56,320 bases of DNA, from assembly GCA_008933705.1 (NCBI GenBank), contig WBUN01000033.1, forward strand, positions 1 to 56,320, given 5' to 3'. The position numbers were made by a program, and so were the translations under genes. The notes beneath the pieces were generated by a model that saw only the letters and a list, made by a program, of their open reading frames with translations, did no database searches and was not told the DNA's origin. How positions within the stretch are numbered: position 1 is the first letter of the stretch; every line of letters begins with the position of its first letter. This DNA comes from Hyphomicrobiaceae bacterium. GTDB taxonomy: Bacteria > Pseudomonadota > Alphaproteobacteria > Rhizobiales > Hyphomicrobiaceae. This document shows, piece by piece, positions 1 to 8,078 of the stretch.

Positions 1-87
1 CACCCGCACACCCCGGCGACCGAGGCCGCAAGCCCCCCTGCGCCACCCGCCCTCGACGACATTCCGGCGAGCGAGACCAAGCACTGA
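1..87 (+). CDS. 3' end of an unidentified coding sequence
   Basis: Frame 1 is open from the window edge to a TGA at 85-87 and encodes about 28 residues rich in Pro and Ala that end in ETKH. Third codon positions are mostly G or C, as in the neighbouring genes. It would end 4 bases before the stop codon of the convergent manC. The function cannot be read from such a low-complexity tail, and the frame could be open by chance. Confidence 0.35.
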   Translation, partial: HPHTPATEAASPPAPPALDDIPASETKH

Positions 88-91
88 GCGG

Positions 92-1534
92 CTATTTCGT
101 CTCGTCGGCGGCGCGGTTGTAGATGTCGTCGGCGCGGACGATGTCGTCCTCGCCGAGGTAGGTGCCGATCTGCACCTCGATCATCTCGAGCGCGGTCTTG
201 CCCGGATTTTCCAGCCGGTGCCATTGCGTGGCCACGATGTAGACGGACTCGTTCTCGCGCACGAGCTTGTGCTCGTCGCCGACGACGACCTTGGCGGTGC
301 CCTGCACGACCACCCAGTGCTCGGAACGATGGTGGTGCATCTGCATTGAGAGCTTGCCGCCCGGCTTGACGTGCAGCAGCTTGACCTGGAAGCGCGGGCC
401 CATATTGAGGGTCTCGAAGAACCCCCAGGGCCGGTAGCTGCGCAGATGCTGCTCGTGCTCCTTGCGCTTTGACGCCCTGAGCCGGGCGACGATCGCCGAC
501 ACGTCCTGCGCCTTGGAGCGGTCGGCGACCAGAAGCGCATCGGGCGTATCGACGATCACGAGATCCTTCACGCCGATGGTCGACACCAGCGACTTCTCGC
601 TGTGGATGTAGCAATTGCTGGTCGCCTCGAGAATCGCATCGCCGTGCACGGCGTTGCCGTCCGGGTCGTGCGGGGCGAGCTCCCACAAGGAGGACCAGGA
701 GCCGACGTCGCTCCAGCCCACGTCGATGGCCAGCACTGCCGCAGACCGGGTCTTCTCCATCACGGCGTAGTCGACGGAGATGCTCGGCGCCCTGGCGAAG
801 GCCTCGGCACCCAACCTGAGGAAGCCCAGGTCCTCATTGGCCGACGCAAGCGCCTCGGTGGCGGCGGCCAGGATCGAGGGCTCGAGCCGGCCAAGCTCAT
901 CCAGGAAGGCGCGCACGCCGAGAATGAAGATGCCGCTGTTCCAGTAGTAGGTGCCGGCTGCGAGGTAGCCCTCGGCCGTCTTGCTGTCGGGCTTCTCCGT
1001 GAACGCATCGACATCGTAGGCGCCATCGAAATCGGACAAGGCACTGCCGCGGCGGATGTATCCGTAGCCGGTGTGGGGCGCGGCGGGCTTGATGCCGAAA
1101 AGCGTAAGCTTGCCCGTTGCCGCAACGCGCGCCGCCCGACGCACGGCTGCGACGAACGCGGGCTCGTCGGCGATGACGTGATCCGACGGCATGACGACGA
1201 GGATGCCGTCCGGATCATCGCGTCTCGCCAGCAACGCCGCGACGGCGATGGCAGGAGCGGTATTGCGAGCCGTGGGCTCCAGCACGATCGCCTTCGGGGT
1301 CACACCCGACCGCTCCGCCTCGTCCTTGACCAGGAAGCGATGGTCGTTGTTGCAGACGACGATGGGCGGGGCGAAGCCCTGGTCCGCCGCCAACCGCTTC
1401 AGCGTAGCGGCGAGGAAGCTCGTCGCCTGGTCGTTGGAGAAGCGGATGAACTGCTTGGGATACATGGCGCGCGAGAGCGGCCACAGGCGCGTGCCCGAGC
1501 CTCCCGAGAGGATGACCGGATAGATGGCTTTCAT
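92..1534 (-). CDS. manC: Mannose-1-phosphate guanylyltransferase / mannose-6-phosphate isomerase
   Basis: 480 residues, the usual length of the bifunctional type II PMI-GMP family (ManC/AlgA/CpsB). The N-terminal nucleotidyltransferase signature SGGSGTRLWPLSR is at residues 10-22, followed by YPKQF at 25-29, and a FTEKP motif follows near residue 178. The C-terminal third is a cupin isomerase domain with metal-ligand-type residues in MHHHRSEH at 399-406. The enzyme makes GDP-mannose from mannose-1-phosphate in the cytoplasm and can also interconvert fructose-6-phosphate and mannose-6-phosphate. GDP-mannose feeds exopolysaccharide, LPS and GDP-sugar synthesis. No other sugar-nucleotide gene is adjacent in the window, so the target polymer is unknown. 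Confidence 0.95.
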   Translation of the reverse strand: MKAIYPVILSGGSGTRLWPLSRAMYPKQFIRFSNDQATSFLAATLKRLAADQGFAPPIVVCNNDHRFLVKDEAERSGVTPKAIVLEPTARNTAPAIAVAALLARRDDPDGILVVMPSDHVIADEPAFVAAVRRAARVAATGKLTLFGIKPAAPHTGYGYIRRGSALSDFDGAYDVDAFTEKPDSKTAEGYLAAGTYYWNSGIFILGVRAFLDELGRLEPSILAAATEALASANEDLGFLRLGAEAFARAPSISVDYAVMEKTRSAAVLAIDVGWSDVGSWSSLWELAPHDPDGNAVHGDAILEATSNCYIHSEKSLVSTIGVKDLVIVDTPDALLVADRSKAQDVSAIVARLRASKRKEHEQHLRSYRPWGFFETLNMGPRFQVKLLHVKPGGKLSMQMHHHRSEHWVVVQGTAKVVVGDEHKLVRENESVYIVATQWHRLENPGKTALEMIEVQIGTYLGEDDIVRADDIYNRAADETK

Positions 1535-1677
1535 TGGAACCCTGTCTCAGGCTGCGGCGTGCACCCATAGCAGCGCTTTGAATCACGCTCAAGAAAGCAG
1601 CTTGCAGGCCGTGCTTCAACTCGCCCGGAGGCCGGCCCGGACCGCGATCCCGACGGACTGTGTGAAGGGCTTGCCCG

Positions 1678-3621
1678 TCAGCGCTGCTGCAGCCGCTCCC
1701 TGATGGAGCGCAGCGAGTTCTCGGGTTGTGCATCCGCCCCCTGCGCGCCTTGGGCGCCCTGCTCGCGCCGGAGGGCCCCGAATTCCCGCCGCAGGAGGGG
1801 CTCGATCAGGGGATCGCGCGGCCGTGCCCGGCGATCTTCAAATGCCGGTGCCGGTGCGGGGCTGTCGGCCGAGTTGCCCGATTGCAGGTTCACGGCCTCT
1901 GCCATCATGGCCATGCTCTGGGCCGCATCCGCAGGCCCGGAGCTGGAGGAGTTTCGCCAGCGCTCCACGATGCTCTCAAGGAAGCCCTCGTCACCCACCG
2001 ACTTCTGCCATTTCTCGCTGAAGCGGGCCGTCGAGCTGCGCGGCATGCAGTGCTTGGGCAGCTCGTCGAACCTCAGTCGAACCGGCAACGACACGCCGTC
2101 GCCGAAGGCGATTGCCTCGCGCTGGCCGAGCGAAGGCAGGAACTCCAGCATGCCGGAGCCCGTATCGGCGATCGCTGACTTCACGATCTCCTGGTCGCGA
2201 TCGTTCGACATGCGCAAGGCGAAAACGGTATTGCACTGCGACAGGATGGTTGGATCGATCTCGGCCGGCCGCTGCGTGACGATACACAGCGACGCACCGT
2301 ACTTGCGCCCTTCCTTGGCGATCTTGGCGATGGCACGCTTGCATGGCTCGAACCCCAGGTTGGGGTTGGAGGGCACGTAGCGGTGGGCCTCCTCGCACAC
2401 CAGCGTGACCGGCACCTGGCCTTCGCTCCACAGCACGAAATCGAACGTCAGGCGGCACAGCACGGAAACGACGACGTTGATGATCTCGGTCGGCAGGCCG
2501 GTCAGGTCGAGAATGGTGATCGGCTTGCTATCCACCGGAACGCGGAATATGCGCGCCAGGATCTGCGCCATCCCGTCGTAGACGGTGAGCGACCCGAACA
2601 TGAACGCATAGCGCTGATCGGCGCTGATGGCTTCCAGGCGTGCCTTGAGAGTGCGATAGGGCGACAGGTCTCGCTTATTCTCGAGCTTGCCCATGCGATC
2701 GTCGATGATCTGGATGACGTCCGAGATCCGGTAGGGGACGGGTGTATCGACCGTGTACTTCGCCTCCGACGAGCGCCGCAGCCCCTGATCGCGGGTGCCG
2801 GCGCGCCCCGAGCCATACCGGCTCTTGGCCAGCGGGATCAGCTCCTGGAGGATCTCGACCTCCTGCTTGCGCTCCTGCGGATGGCCGATCAGCACCTCGA
2901 CGAGCTCCTCGAACGTGAGAAGCCAGTAAGGCAATTGCATGTTGCGCTGGCTGATCACCTCGCCCCATTCGCCGAATGCGGTCGAATATTCGTTATGTGG
3001 ATCGATCAGGACGATATGCGCCGCCGGGTTCTTCTGCAGGATGGCGCGCAGGATAAGGGCGACCGTGCAGGACTTGCCGGTTCCCGTCGTGCCGAGCACC
3101 GAGAAGTGTTTGCCGAGCAGATCATCGACGCGGATCATGGCCGCGATCGAAGGATCCTGGCGCAGAGATCCGACCCGGACCGAGTTGCGCTTGTCGCCGC
3201 AGAAGGCCAGCTCGAGCTCCTGTCGCGAGGCCACGCGCACGCGGTCCCCGAGCGTCGGATAGACGGAGACGCCCCGATTGAAGGCCGCGGTCCGCCCGAC
3301 GGAAGCCTTCCACAGTTCGCCGACCAGCCCGAGCTCGGCGATCCAAAGCTCGCTTTCACCCTCACGCAGGGCAGGAACAGGCACGCTGAGCGCCGACACG
3401 ATGGCAAGCACTGCCGTATGCGCGGTATCGATGGCAAACAAGGTACCCATCTCCGGCCGCTGCAGGGGGCCGTTCGCACGCTTGCCCTCGCCCGCCTTGC
3501 CGCCATCGAGCAGGACGATGGCCTTCGACCCCGTCACCGATACGATACGACCGATCGAAACATCGGGCTGGTTGCTGCGTTGCTCTGCGGGCACCGCGGC
3601 AGTTTGCACGATCCCATCCAT
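1678..3621 (-). CDS. HerA-like ATP-binding protein (DUF87 helicase family)
   Basis: About 647 residues. A small N-terminal beta domain (HAS-barrel-like, roughly residues 20-150) precedes a RecA/FtsK-type ATPase with Walker A GTTGTGKS near residue 180 and a Walker B strand VTLVCEEAHRY near residue 410. HerA-family ATPases form hexamers that translocate DNA; the best known partners are NurA nucleases and other defence or repair nucleases, none of which is adjacent here. An ATG at 3621 preceded by AGGTGG with a 5-base gap is the better start, although a GTG at 3630 directly abuts the stop of the histidine kinase gene. The C-terminus is Gly/Gln/Ala-rich. The two genes are almost certainly co-transcribed. 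Confidence 0.85.
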   Translation of the reverse strand: MDGIVQTAAVPAEQRSNQPDVSIGRIVSVTGSKAIVLLDGGKAGEGKRANGPLQRPEMGTLFAIDTAHTAVLAIVSALSVPVPALREGESELWIAELGLVGELWKASVGRTAAFNRGVSVYPTLGDRVRVASRQELELAFCGDKRNSVRVGSLRQDPSIAAMIRVDDLLGKHFSVLGTTGTGKSCTVALILRAILQKNPAAHIVLIDPHNEYSTAFGEWGEVISQRNMQLPYWLLTFEELVEVLIGHPQERKQEVEILQELIPLAKSRYGSGRAGTRDQGLRRSSEAKYTVDTPVPYRISDVIQIIDDRMGKLENKRDLSPYRTLKARLEAISADQRYAFMFGSLTVYDGMAQILARIFRVPVDSKPITILDLTGLPTEIINVVVSVLCRLTFDFVLWSEGQVPVTLVCEEAHRYVPSNPNLGFEPCKRAIAKIAKEGRKYGASLCIVTQRPAEIDPTILSQCNTVFALRMSNDRDQEIVKSAIADTGSGMLEFLPSLGQREAIAFGDGVSLPVRLRFDELPKHCMPRSSTARFSEKWQKSVGDEGFLESIVERWRNSSSSGPADAAQSMAMMAEAVNLQSGNSADSPAPAPAFEDRRARPRDPLIEPLLRREFGALRREQGAQGAQGADAQPENSLRSIRERLQQR

Positions 3622-3630
3622 GGTGCCCAC

Positions 3631-4542
3631 CTATCGCTTGTCCCCGTGCCCGTCTGCGTGCACGGTCTCCCCGTTCGCAGCCGACACGTCGAAGCGCGAC
3701 GGCAAGGTGACGGCCACCTCGGTGCCAAGCGACTTGGCACTGCGAATTTCGAACTGCCCTCCATGCAGCTGCACGAGCGCCTTGGCGATGGGCAGTCCAA
3801 GCCCCGCCCCCTCGCGCCACCGCGAAAGGGAGGCGTCGACCTGGGCGAACGGCGTCAGCGCGACGGCAATCTCCTCCCTGGTCATGCCGACGCCCGTGTC
3901 GCGCACAGAGACGGCCGCGCCCCCGTCGGGCAGCGTACGCGCCTCGACCGTCACGGAGCCGCCGGGGGGCGTGAACCTGATGGCATTGCTGATCAGGTTG
4001 GAGAAGATCTGCCTGAGCTTGGCGGAATCCCCCTTGACGACGGGCAGATCGGATTCGAGCTTGCTGCCGAGCACAACGCCGACGTCGACGGCGTTCGTCT
4101 TGAAAGACTCCAGGGCCACGTGAAGGATCTCGTCGAGCTCAACCTCGCGGGCATCGAGCGTATACTTGCCGCTCTGCATCTTGGAGATGTCTAGGATGTC
4201 ATTGATCACGGCGAGCAGATGCGTGGCCGCGTCACGGATGAGCTCCGCGTATTCGACGACTTCATGGTCCTGCCACCGCCGCTCCTTCTGCTCGCCCAGG
4301 AGCTTGGCGAAGCCGATGACGGTGTTGAGCGGCGTCCGCAGCTCATGACTCATATTGGCGATGAACTCGGACTTCACCTTGCTCGCGAGCTGGGTCTCGG
4401 CCCGAGCGGCGTTCTCAGCGAGCCATGCCTTGTGACGCAGGACGGAATCGGCGAGCAACGCCGAATACTCGCCCATCAAGGTGCTGTCCCTGCCCGCCCC
4501 TACCGTCCCGCCCAACATGACCCGAACCGACAATCCACACAC
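3631..4542 (-). CDS. Soluble sensor histidine kinase
   Basis: 303 residues if the GTG at 4542 is used; in-frame ATGs at 4518 and 4476 are alternatives, and none has a convincing ribosome binding site. A short helical N-terminus leads into the dimerisation/phosphoacceptor helix with SHELRTPLN (His66), then an N box (NLISNAIRFTPPGG), G1 box (DTGVGM) and G2 box (GAGLGLPIAK). There is no transmembrane segment and no recognisable sensor domain, so the input must come from a partner or from the N-terminal helix. No response regulator gene adjoins it. It is immediately followed by the HerA-like ATPase gene with no spacer. Confidence 0.88.
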   Translation of the reverse strand: MCGLSVRVMLGGTVGAGRDSTLMGEYSALLADSVLRHKAWLAENAARAETQLASKVKSEFIANMSHELRTPLNTVIGFAKLLGEQKERRWQDHEVVEYAELIRDAATHLLAVINDILDISKMQSGKYTLDAREVELDEILHVALESFKTNAVDVGVVLGSKLESDLPVVKGDSAKLRQIFSNLISNAIRFTPPGGSVTVEARTLPDGGAAVSVRDTGVGMTREEIAVALTPFAQVDASLSRWREGAGLGLPIAKALVQLHGGQFEIRSAKSLGTEVAVTLPSRFDVSAANGETVHADGHGDKR

Positions 4543-4872
4543 AGTCTCGGCGAGGCAACACTAGGTGCGAGACGATAACTTGAGGTTAATCGGCAAGAAT
4601 GACTCGTAGAGAAATCCTTGCTGCATTCTTAAGGTTTTGGAGACGGTGCTTCCCGGCCCGGGGGGCGGCGCGGGCGTCGGGCTTGCGCCCTGCCGCAGGC
4701 GCGATCCCGGAGCCTGCCCCCTCGCGCATAAGGCTTGCCGCCGCAATCCCGCGCACAGTTCGTGTTATGGTTGATCGGATTGGCAGCGAAGTGTCTAATT
4801 CGGCAACAACTGCTCAAACCAGGGCAAGAACGGCTGCCGCCGCTCGGCGCAGCCAGTTGAAGGAGCTTCACG
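4543..4872. other. Intergenic region between divergent histidine kinase and peroxiredoxin genes
   Basis: 330 bases without a supportable gene. It must carry promoters for both divergent units. A sigma70-like promoter facing the peroxiredoxin gene is listed separately. The central part (about 4640-4740) is very GC-rich with no clear element. No repeat or RNA gene was recognised. Confidence 0.6.
4771..4799 (+). promoter_or_regulatory. Putative sigma70 promoter of the peroxiredoxin operon
   Basis: TTGATC at 4771-4776 and TCTAAT at 4794-4799 are separated by 17 bases, close to the -35/-10 consensus. They lie about 75 bases upstream of the peroxiredoxin start. Read by eye only. Confidence 0.4.
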
Positions 4873-5532
4873 ATGACACTGCGTATCGGAGATACCGCGC
4901 CGGATTTCGAGGCCGATACAACGACGGGCCGAATCCGTTTCCATCAGTGGCTGGGCGACTCCTGGGGTGTGCTGTTTTCCCATCCCAAGGACTTCACGCC
5001 TGTGTGCACCACCGAGCTCGGGTACATGGCGAGGATCAAGCCCGACTTCGACAAGCGCAACGTCAAGATCATCGGCCTCAGCGTCGACCCCGTGGGCAAC
5101 CATGCCAAGTGGGCCGACGATATCAAGGAGACGCAAGGCTACGCGCCGAACTATCCGATGATCGGCGACCCCGACCTGAAAGTCGCCAAGCTCTACGAGA
5201 TGCTGCCGGCCGAGCTGTCGGGCACCTCGGAGGGGCGCACGCCTGCCGATAACCAGACCGTGCGGACGGTGTTCGTCATCGGCCCGGACAAGAAGATCAA
5301 GCTCATCCTCGTCTACCCGATGACGACCGGGCGCAATTTCGACGAGGTGCTGCGGGTGATCGACTCGCTCCAGCTCACGGCGAAGCACAAGGTGGCGACG
5401 CCGGTCAACTGGAAGCAAGGCGAGGATGTGATCATCGCCGGCTCGGTCTCGGACGAGGACGCCAGGAAGCAGTATCCGAGCGGCTGGAAAGCGCCGAGGC
5501 CCTACATCCGCATCGTGCCCCAGCCCAAGTAG
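4873..5532 (+). CDS. 1-Cys peroxiredoxin (Prx6 family)
   Basis: 219 residues, typical for the Prx6 class. The peroxidatic cysteine is Cys45 in the motif DFTPVCTTE (residues 40-48), with Thr42 in the usual position; the long C-terminal dimerisation extension (PVNWKQGEDV and beyond) is the Prx6 hallmark. It reduces hydrogen peroxide, organic hydroperoxides and possibly peroxynitrite in the cytoplasm, with an external thiol as reductant. An AGGAG-type site sits just before the ATG. A persulfide dioxygenase gene follows after 72 bases containing a strong hairpin, so the two may share a transcript linking peroxide and sulfane-sulfur detoxification. Confidence 0.95.
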   Translation: MTLRIGDTAPDFEADTTTGRIRFHQWLGDSWGVLFSHPKDFTPVCTTELGYMARIKPDFDKRNVKIIGLSVDPVGNHAKWADDIKETQGYAPNYPMIGDPDLKVAKLYEMLPAELSGTSEGRTPADNQTVRTVFVIGPDKKIKLILVYPMTTGRNFDEVLRVIDSLQLTAKHKVATPVNWKQGEDVIIAGSVSDEDARKQYPSGWKAPRPYIRIVPQPK

Positions 5533-5553
5533 GAGGGCGGGCCGACGCAGCTT

Positions 5554-5579
5554 CCGCCTGCCTGCGCACAGGCAGGCGG
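5554..5579 (+). other. Perfect 11-bp hairpin between peroxiredoxin and persulfide dioxygenase genes
   Basis: CCGCCTGCCTG at 5554-5564 pairs with CAGGCAGGCGG at 5569-5579 across a CGCA tetraloop. There is no U-run after it, so it is more likely an attenuating or mRNA-stabilising structure than a classic intrinsic terminator. Confidence 0.55.
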
Positions 5580-5604
5580 GGCTTCCTGCCGGGAGGAGCA
5601 GACG

Positions 5605-6642
5605 ATGATCTTCCGCCAACTGTTCGACAGCATCTCGGGCACCTACAGCTATCTTCTGGCCAGCCGGCGCGGCGGCGAGGCCCTGATCATCGACCCCGTG
5701 CTGGAGAAGGTCGACCGCTACCTCCAACTCGTGAAGGAGCTCGACCTCAAGCTGGTCAAGGCCGTCGACACCCACATCCACGCCGATCACGTGACCGGTC
5801 TCGGCGCGCTGCGTGACCGCACGCACTGCATCACCGTCATGGGAGAGCAGGCCAGGGTCGATGTCGTTTCCATGCGCGTCGTCGAGGGTGACAAGCTGAC
5901 CATCGAGGGCGTTGCGCTCGATGTCCTGTATACGCCGGGCCACACGGACGATTCCTACAGTTTTCTCATGCAGGATCGCGTCTTCACCGGCGACACCCTG
6001 CTCATCCGCGGCACCGGCCGGACCGACTTCCAGAACGGCAGCGCGCGAGCGCAATACCAATCCCTGTTCGGCAAGCTGCTGAAGCTGCCCGACGAAACGC
6101 TGGTCTACCCCGCGCACGATTACAAGGGCGATACGGTATCGACGATCGGCGAGGAAAAGGCGTTCAACCCGCGCCTGCAAGTGAAATCGGTCGACGAGTA
6201 CGTCGACCTGATGAGCAAGCTCAACCTGCCGAACCCCAAGATGATGGATGTGGCGGTGCCGGCCAACATGCGCCAAGGCCTGCCGCAAGACGAGATCGCG
6301 CGCCGAGGCTGGGCCCTCACGGCTACCCAGGCGATGGCGCAGATCGGCGACCCCAATGTCGCCCTGATCGATCTGCGCGAGCACAGCGAACGCGAGAGGC
6401 ACGGCGTGATCCCGGGCTCGCTCAATGCGCCCTATCCCGATCTGGCGATGAACATACGCCCAGGCGGGGTTCTTTACGAGCTCGCCTGCTCGACGGGCAA
6501 GCGCCTCGTCTTCTATTGCGCGTTCGGCGAGCGCTCGGCCATGGCCGTGCAGGCTGCGCAGGATGCGGGGCTGACGACGGCGTGCCACATCCACGGCGGC
6601 ATGGATGCCTGGCGCAAGGCCCACGGACCGCTGGTGCATTGA
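5605..6642 (+). CDS. Persulfide dioxygenase-like MBL-fold protein fused to rhodanese
   Basis: 345 residues in two domains. Residues 1-235 are an ETHE1-type metallo-beta-lactamase fold with HIHADH (His57, His59, Asp61, His62), PGHT (His113), TGDTLL (Asp130) and His171. Residues 236-345 form a rhodanese domain with the active-site loop YCAFGERS (Cys305). ETHE1-type enzymes oxidise glutathione persulfide to sulfite and use a mononuclear iron; rhodaneses transfer the sulfane sulfur. The fusion would couple sulfur transfer with persulfide oxidation in the cytoplasm. GGAGGAG lies upstream of the ATG. The molbindin gene follows after 12 bases. Confidence 0.9.
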   Translation: MIFRQLFDSISGTYSYLLASRRGGEALIIDPVLEKVDRYLQLVKELDLKLVKAVDTHIHADHVTGLGALRDRTHCITVMGEQARVDVVSMRVVEGDKLTIEGVALDVLYTPGHTDDSYSFLMQDRVFTGDTLLIRGTGRTDFQNGSARAQYQSLFGKLLKLPDETLVYPAHDYKGDTVSTIGEEKAFNPRLQVKSVDEYVDLMSKLNLPNPKMMDVAVPANMRQGLPQDEIARRGWALTATQAMAQIGDPNVALIDLREHSERERHGVIPGSLNAPYPDLAMNIRPGGVLYELACSTGKRLVFYCAFGERSAMAVQAAQDAGLTTACHIHGGMDAWRKAHGPLVH

Positions 6643-6654
6643 TCGGAGATCAAC

Positions 6655-6867
6655 ATGAAACTCAGCGCCCGCAATATCCTCAAGGGCAAGGTCACAGGCA
6701 TCGACAAGGGCCAGGTGACGGCCGTGGTGACCGTCAACATCGGCGGCGGCAATGTCATCACGTCCTCGATCACCATGGCCGCGCTCAAGGAGCTCAAGCT
6801 CAGGAAGGGCTCGGATGTGCACGCCGTCATCAAGGCGAGCGAGGTGATCCTGGGCGTCGACGAGTGA
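6655..6867 (+). CDS. mop: Molbindin (single-domain TOBE/Mop protein)
   Basis: 70 residues covering one Mop/TOBE domain: SARNILKGKV near the start, GGGNVITSSIT in the middle and a C-terminal VIKASEVILGV strand, all typical of molbindins. These proteins oligomerise and bind molybdate or tungstate in the cytoplasm as an oxyanion buffer. The gene starts 12 bases after the persulfide dioxygenase stop with a GGAGA site, so it is co-transcribed with it. An oxyanion-binding protein gene (tupA-like) lies convergently downstream, and the molybdoenzyme NasA is about 13 kb away. Confidence 0.88.
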   Translation: MKLSARNILKGKVTGIDKGQVTAVVTVNIGGGNVITSSITMAALKELKLRKGSDVHAVIKASEVILGVDE

Positions 6868-7024
6868 CGATGCCTGCACCTGCGCGGCATGGTCCGGCGC
6901 GCACACGGTCTGGCCTTCCTCTCCGACAATGAACCGGGCGAGACCGGCAGCAGCGGCGGGAGCGTTCCTTCAGCACGATCATTCCACGACCCGTGCCGCC
7001 ATTCATCTCCCCGCCGCCTGATCG

Positions 7025-7867
7025 TCAGCCCGAGACATTCGCGTTGGGGAAGAACTGCTGCTCGCCGTTGATCTGGAACGAGCGGATCGCGTTCTGCCCC
7101 TCACCCGATATGAGCCAGTCGACGAACGCCTGCCCTTCCGCCTTCTTGACGTTCGGATGCTTCGCCGGATTGATCAGGATCACGCCGTACTGGTTGAACA
7201 GCTTCTTGTCGGCCTCGACCGCGATCTTGTAGTCGCCGCGGTTCTTGAAGCTCGACCAGGTGGCACGATCCGTGAAGACGTAGGCGCCCATGCCGACGCC
7301 GGTGTTGATGGTGGCACCCATGCCGGAGCCGGCCTCGCGATACCAGCCGCCCGACGCGGCCTTGGCGTCGACGCCGGCGGCTTGCCACAGCCGCAGCTCG
7401 GCCTTGTGCGTGCCGCTGTCGTCGCCGCGGGATACGAACGGCGCCTTGGCCTCGGCAATCTTCTTGAACGCAGCCGCGACGTCCTTCGAGCCGGCGATCC
7501 CGGCCGGGTCCTTGGCGGGGCCGATAACCACGAAGTCGTTGTACATGACGGGGAAGCGCCTCACGCCGAAGCCTTCGGCAACGAACTTGTCCTCCGACGG
7601 CGTGTCGTGCACGAACAGCACGTCGCCGTCACCCTTCTGGGCGTTCTTGATGGCTTGGCCGGTGCCGACGGCCACGACCCGCACCTCTATGCCCGTCTTG
7701 GCCGTGAACTTCGGCAAAAGGTGCTTGAAGAGGCCCGAGTTCTCCGTCGACGTGGTCGACTGAACGATGATGTACTTGCCGGACGGGGTCTGACTGTACG
7801 CCTGTTGCTGGGCGACCAAGCCCAGCAGCAACGCCCACGCCATCACCTTCAGCGATCGCGATATCAT
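7025..7867 (-). CDS. tupA: Tungstate/molybdate ABC transporter substrate-binding protein
   Basis: About 280 residues from the ATG at 7867, which has GGGAGGA just upstream; this start gives a clean signal peptide (hydrophobic core WALLLGLVA, then cleavage near AYSQ). A longer reading to 7921 lacks these features. The mature N-terminus carries the TupA-type oxyanion signature QSTTSTENSGL, followed by DVLFVHDTPSED and the NDFVVIGP strand typical of the family. It binds tungstate or molybdate in the periplasm and delivers it to TupBC. Neither tupB nor tupC is in the window, so the gene is an orphan here. Confidence 0.85.
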   Translation of the reverse strand: MISRSLKVMAWALLLGLVAQQQAYSQTPSGKYIIVQSTTSTENSGLFKHLLPKFTAKTGIEVRVVAVGTGQAIKNAQKGDGDVLFVHDTPSEDKFVAEGFGVRRFPVMYNDFVVIGPAKDPAGIAGSKDVAAAFKKIAEAKAPFVSRGDDSGTHKAELRLWQAAGVDAKAASGGWYREAGSGMGATINTGVGMGAYVFTDRATWSSFKNRGDYKIAVEADKKLFNQYGVILINPAKHPNVKKAEGQAFVDWLISGEGQNAIRSFQINGEQQFFPNANVSG

Positions 7868-7921
7868 CACGTCCTCCCGGCTGCTCTTGTCACTCCGCCG
7901 ATCCCGGCGTCCCGTTATCAT

Positions 7922-8078
7922 GCGATCTCTACGCCGTCAGGTCAATTACAGATGAATTTGCCTTTTTTTGCATAACATATCGCCGCTGCGTCCTGGCCTG
8001 GATGGCACAGCCCCTCAGGTGTCGGCGTCCGAGATCAACCGGGCACCGGCGCGAATTGCGGACGATGAGCAGGCCGGA
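7922..8078 (-). promoter_or_regulatory. AT-rich promoter region upstream of tupA
   Basis: This 157-base gap between the nspC stop and tupA contains a short AT-rich patch (about 7945-7985) with an A7 run and CGATATGTTATG on the minus strand. The patch is loosely reminiscent of half of a ModE/Mo-box, but the match is too poor to call an operator. Confidence 0.25.

Noticed and set aside
2383-4194. Long open frame on the plus strand opposite the HerA-like and histidine kinase genes
   Set aside because: It is antisense to two genes with clear motifs and contains no recognisable domain; long antisense frames are expected at this GC content.
4795-6906. 703-codon minus-strand open frame
   Set aside because: Antisense to peroxiredoxin, persulfide dioxygenase and molbindin, all of which have family motifs; composition is typical of a shadow frame.
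7960-7985. ModE-type molybdate operator upstream of tupA
   Set aside because: Only a poor half-site match (CGATATGTTATG), without the second arm.
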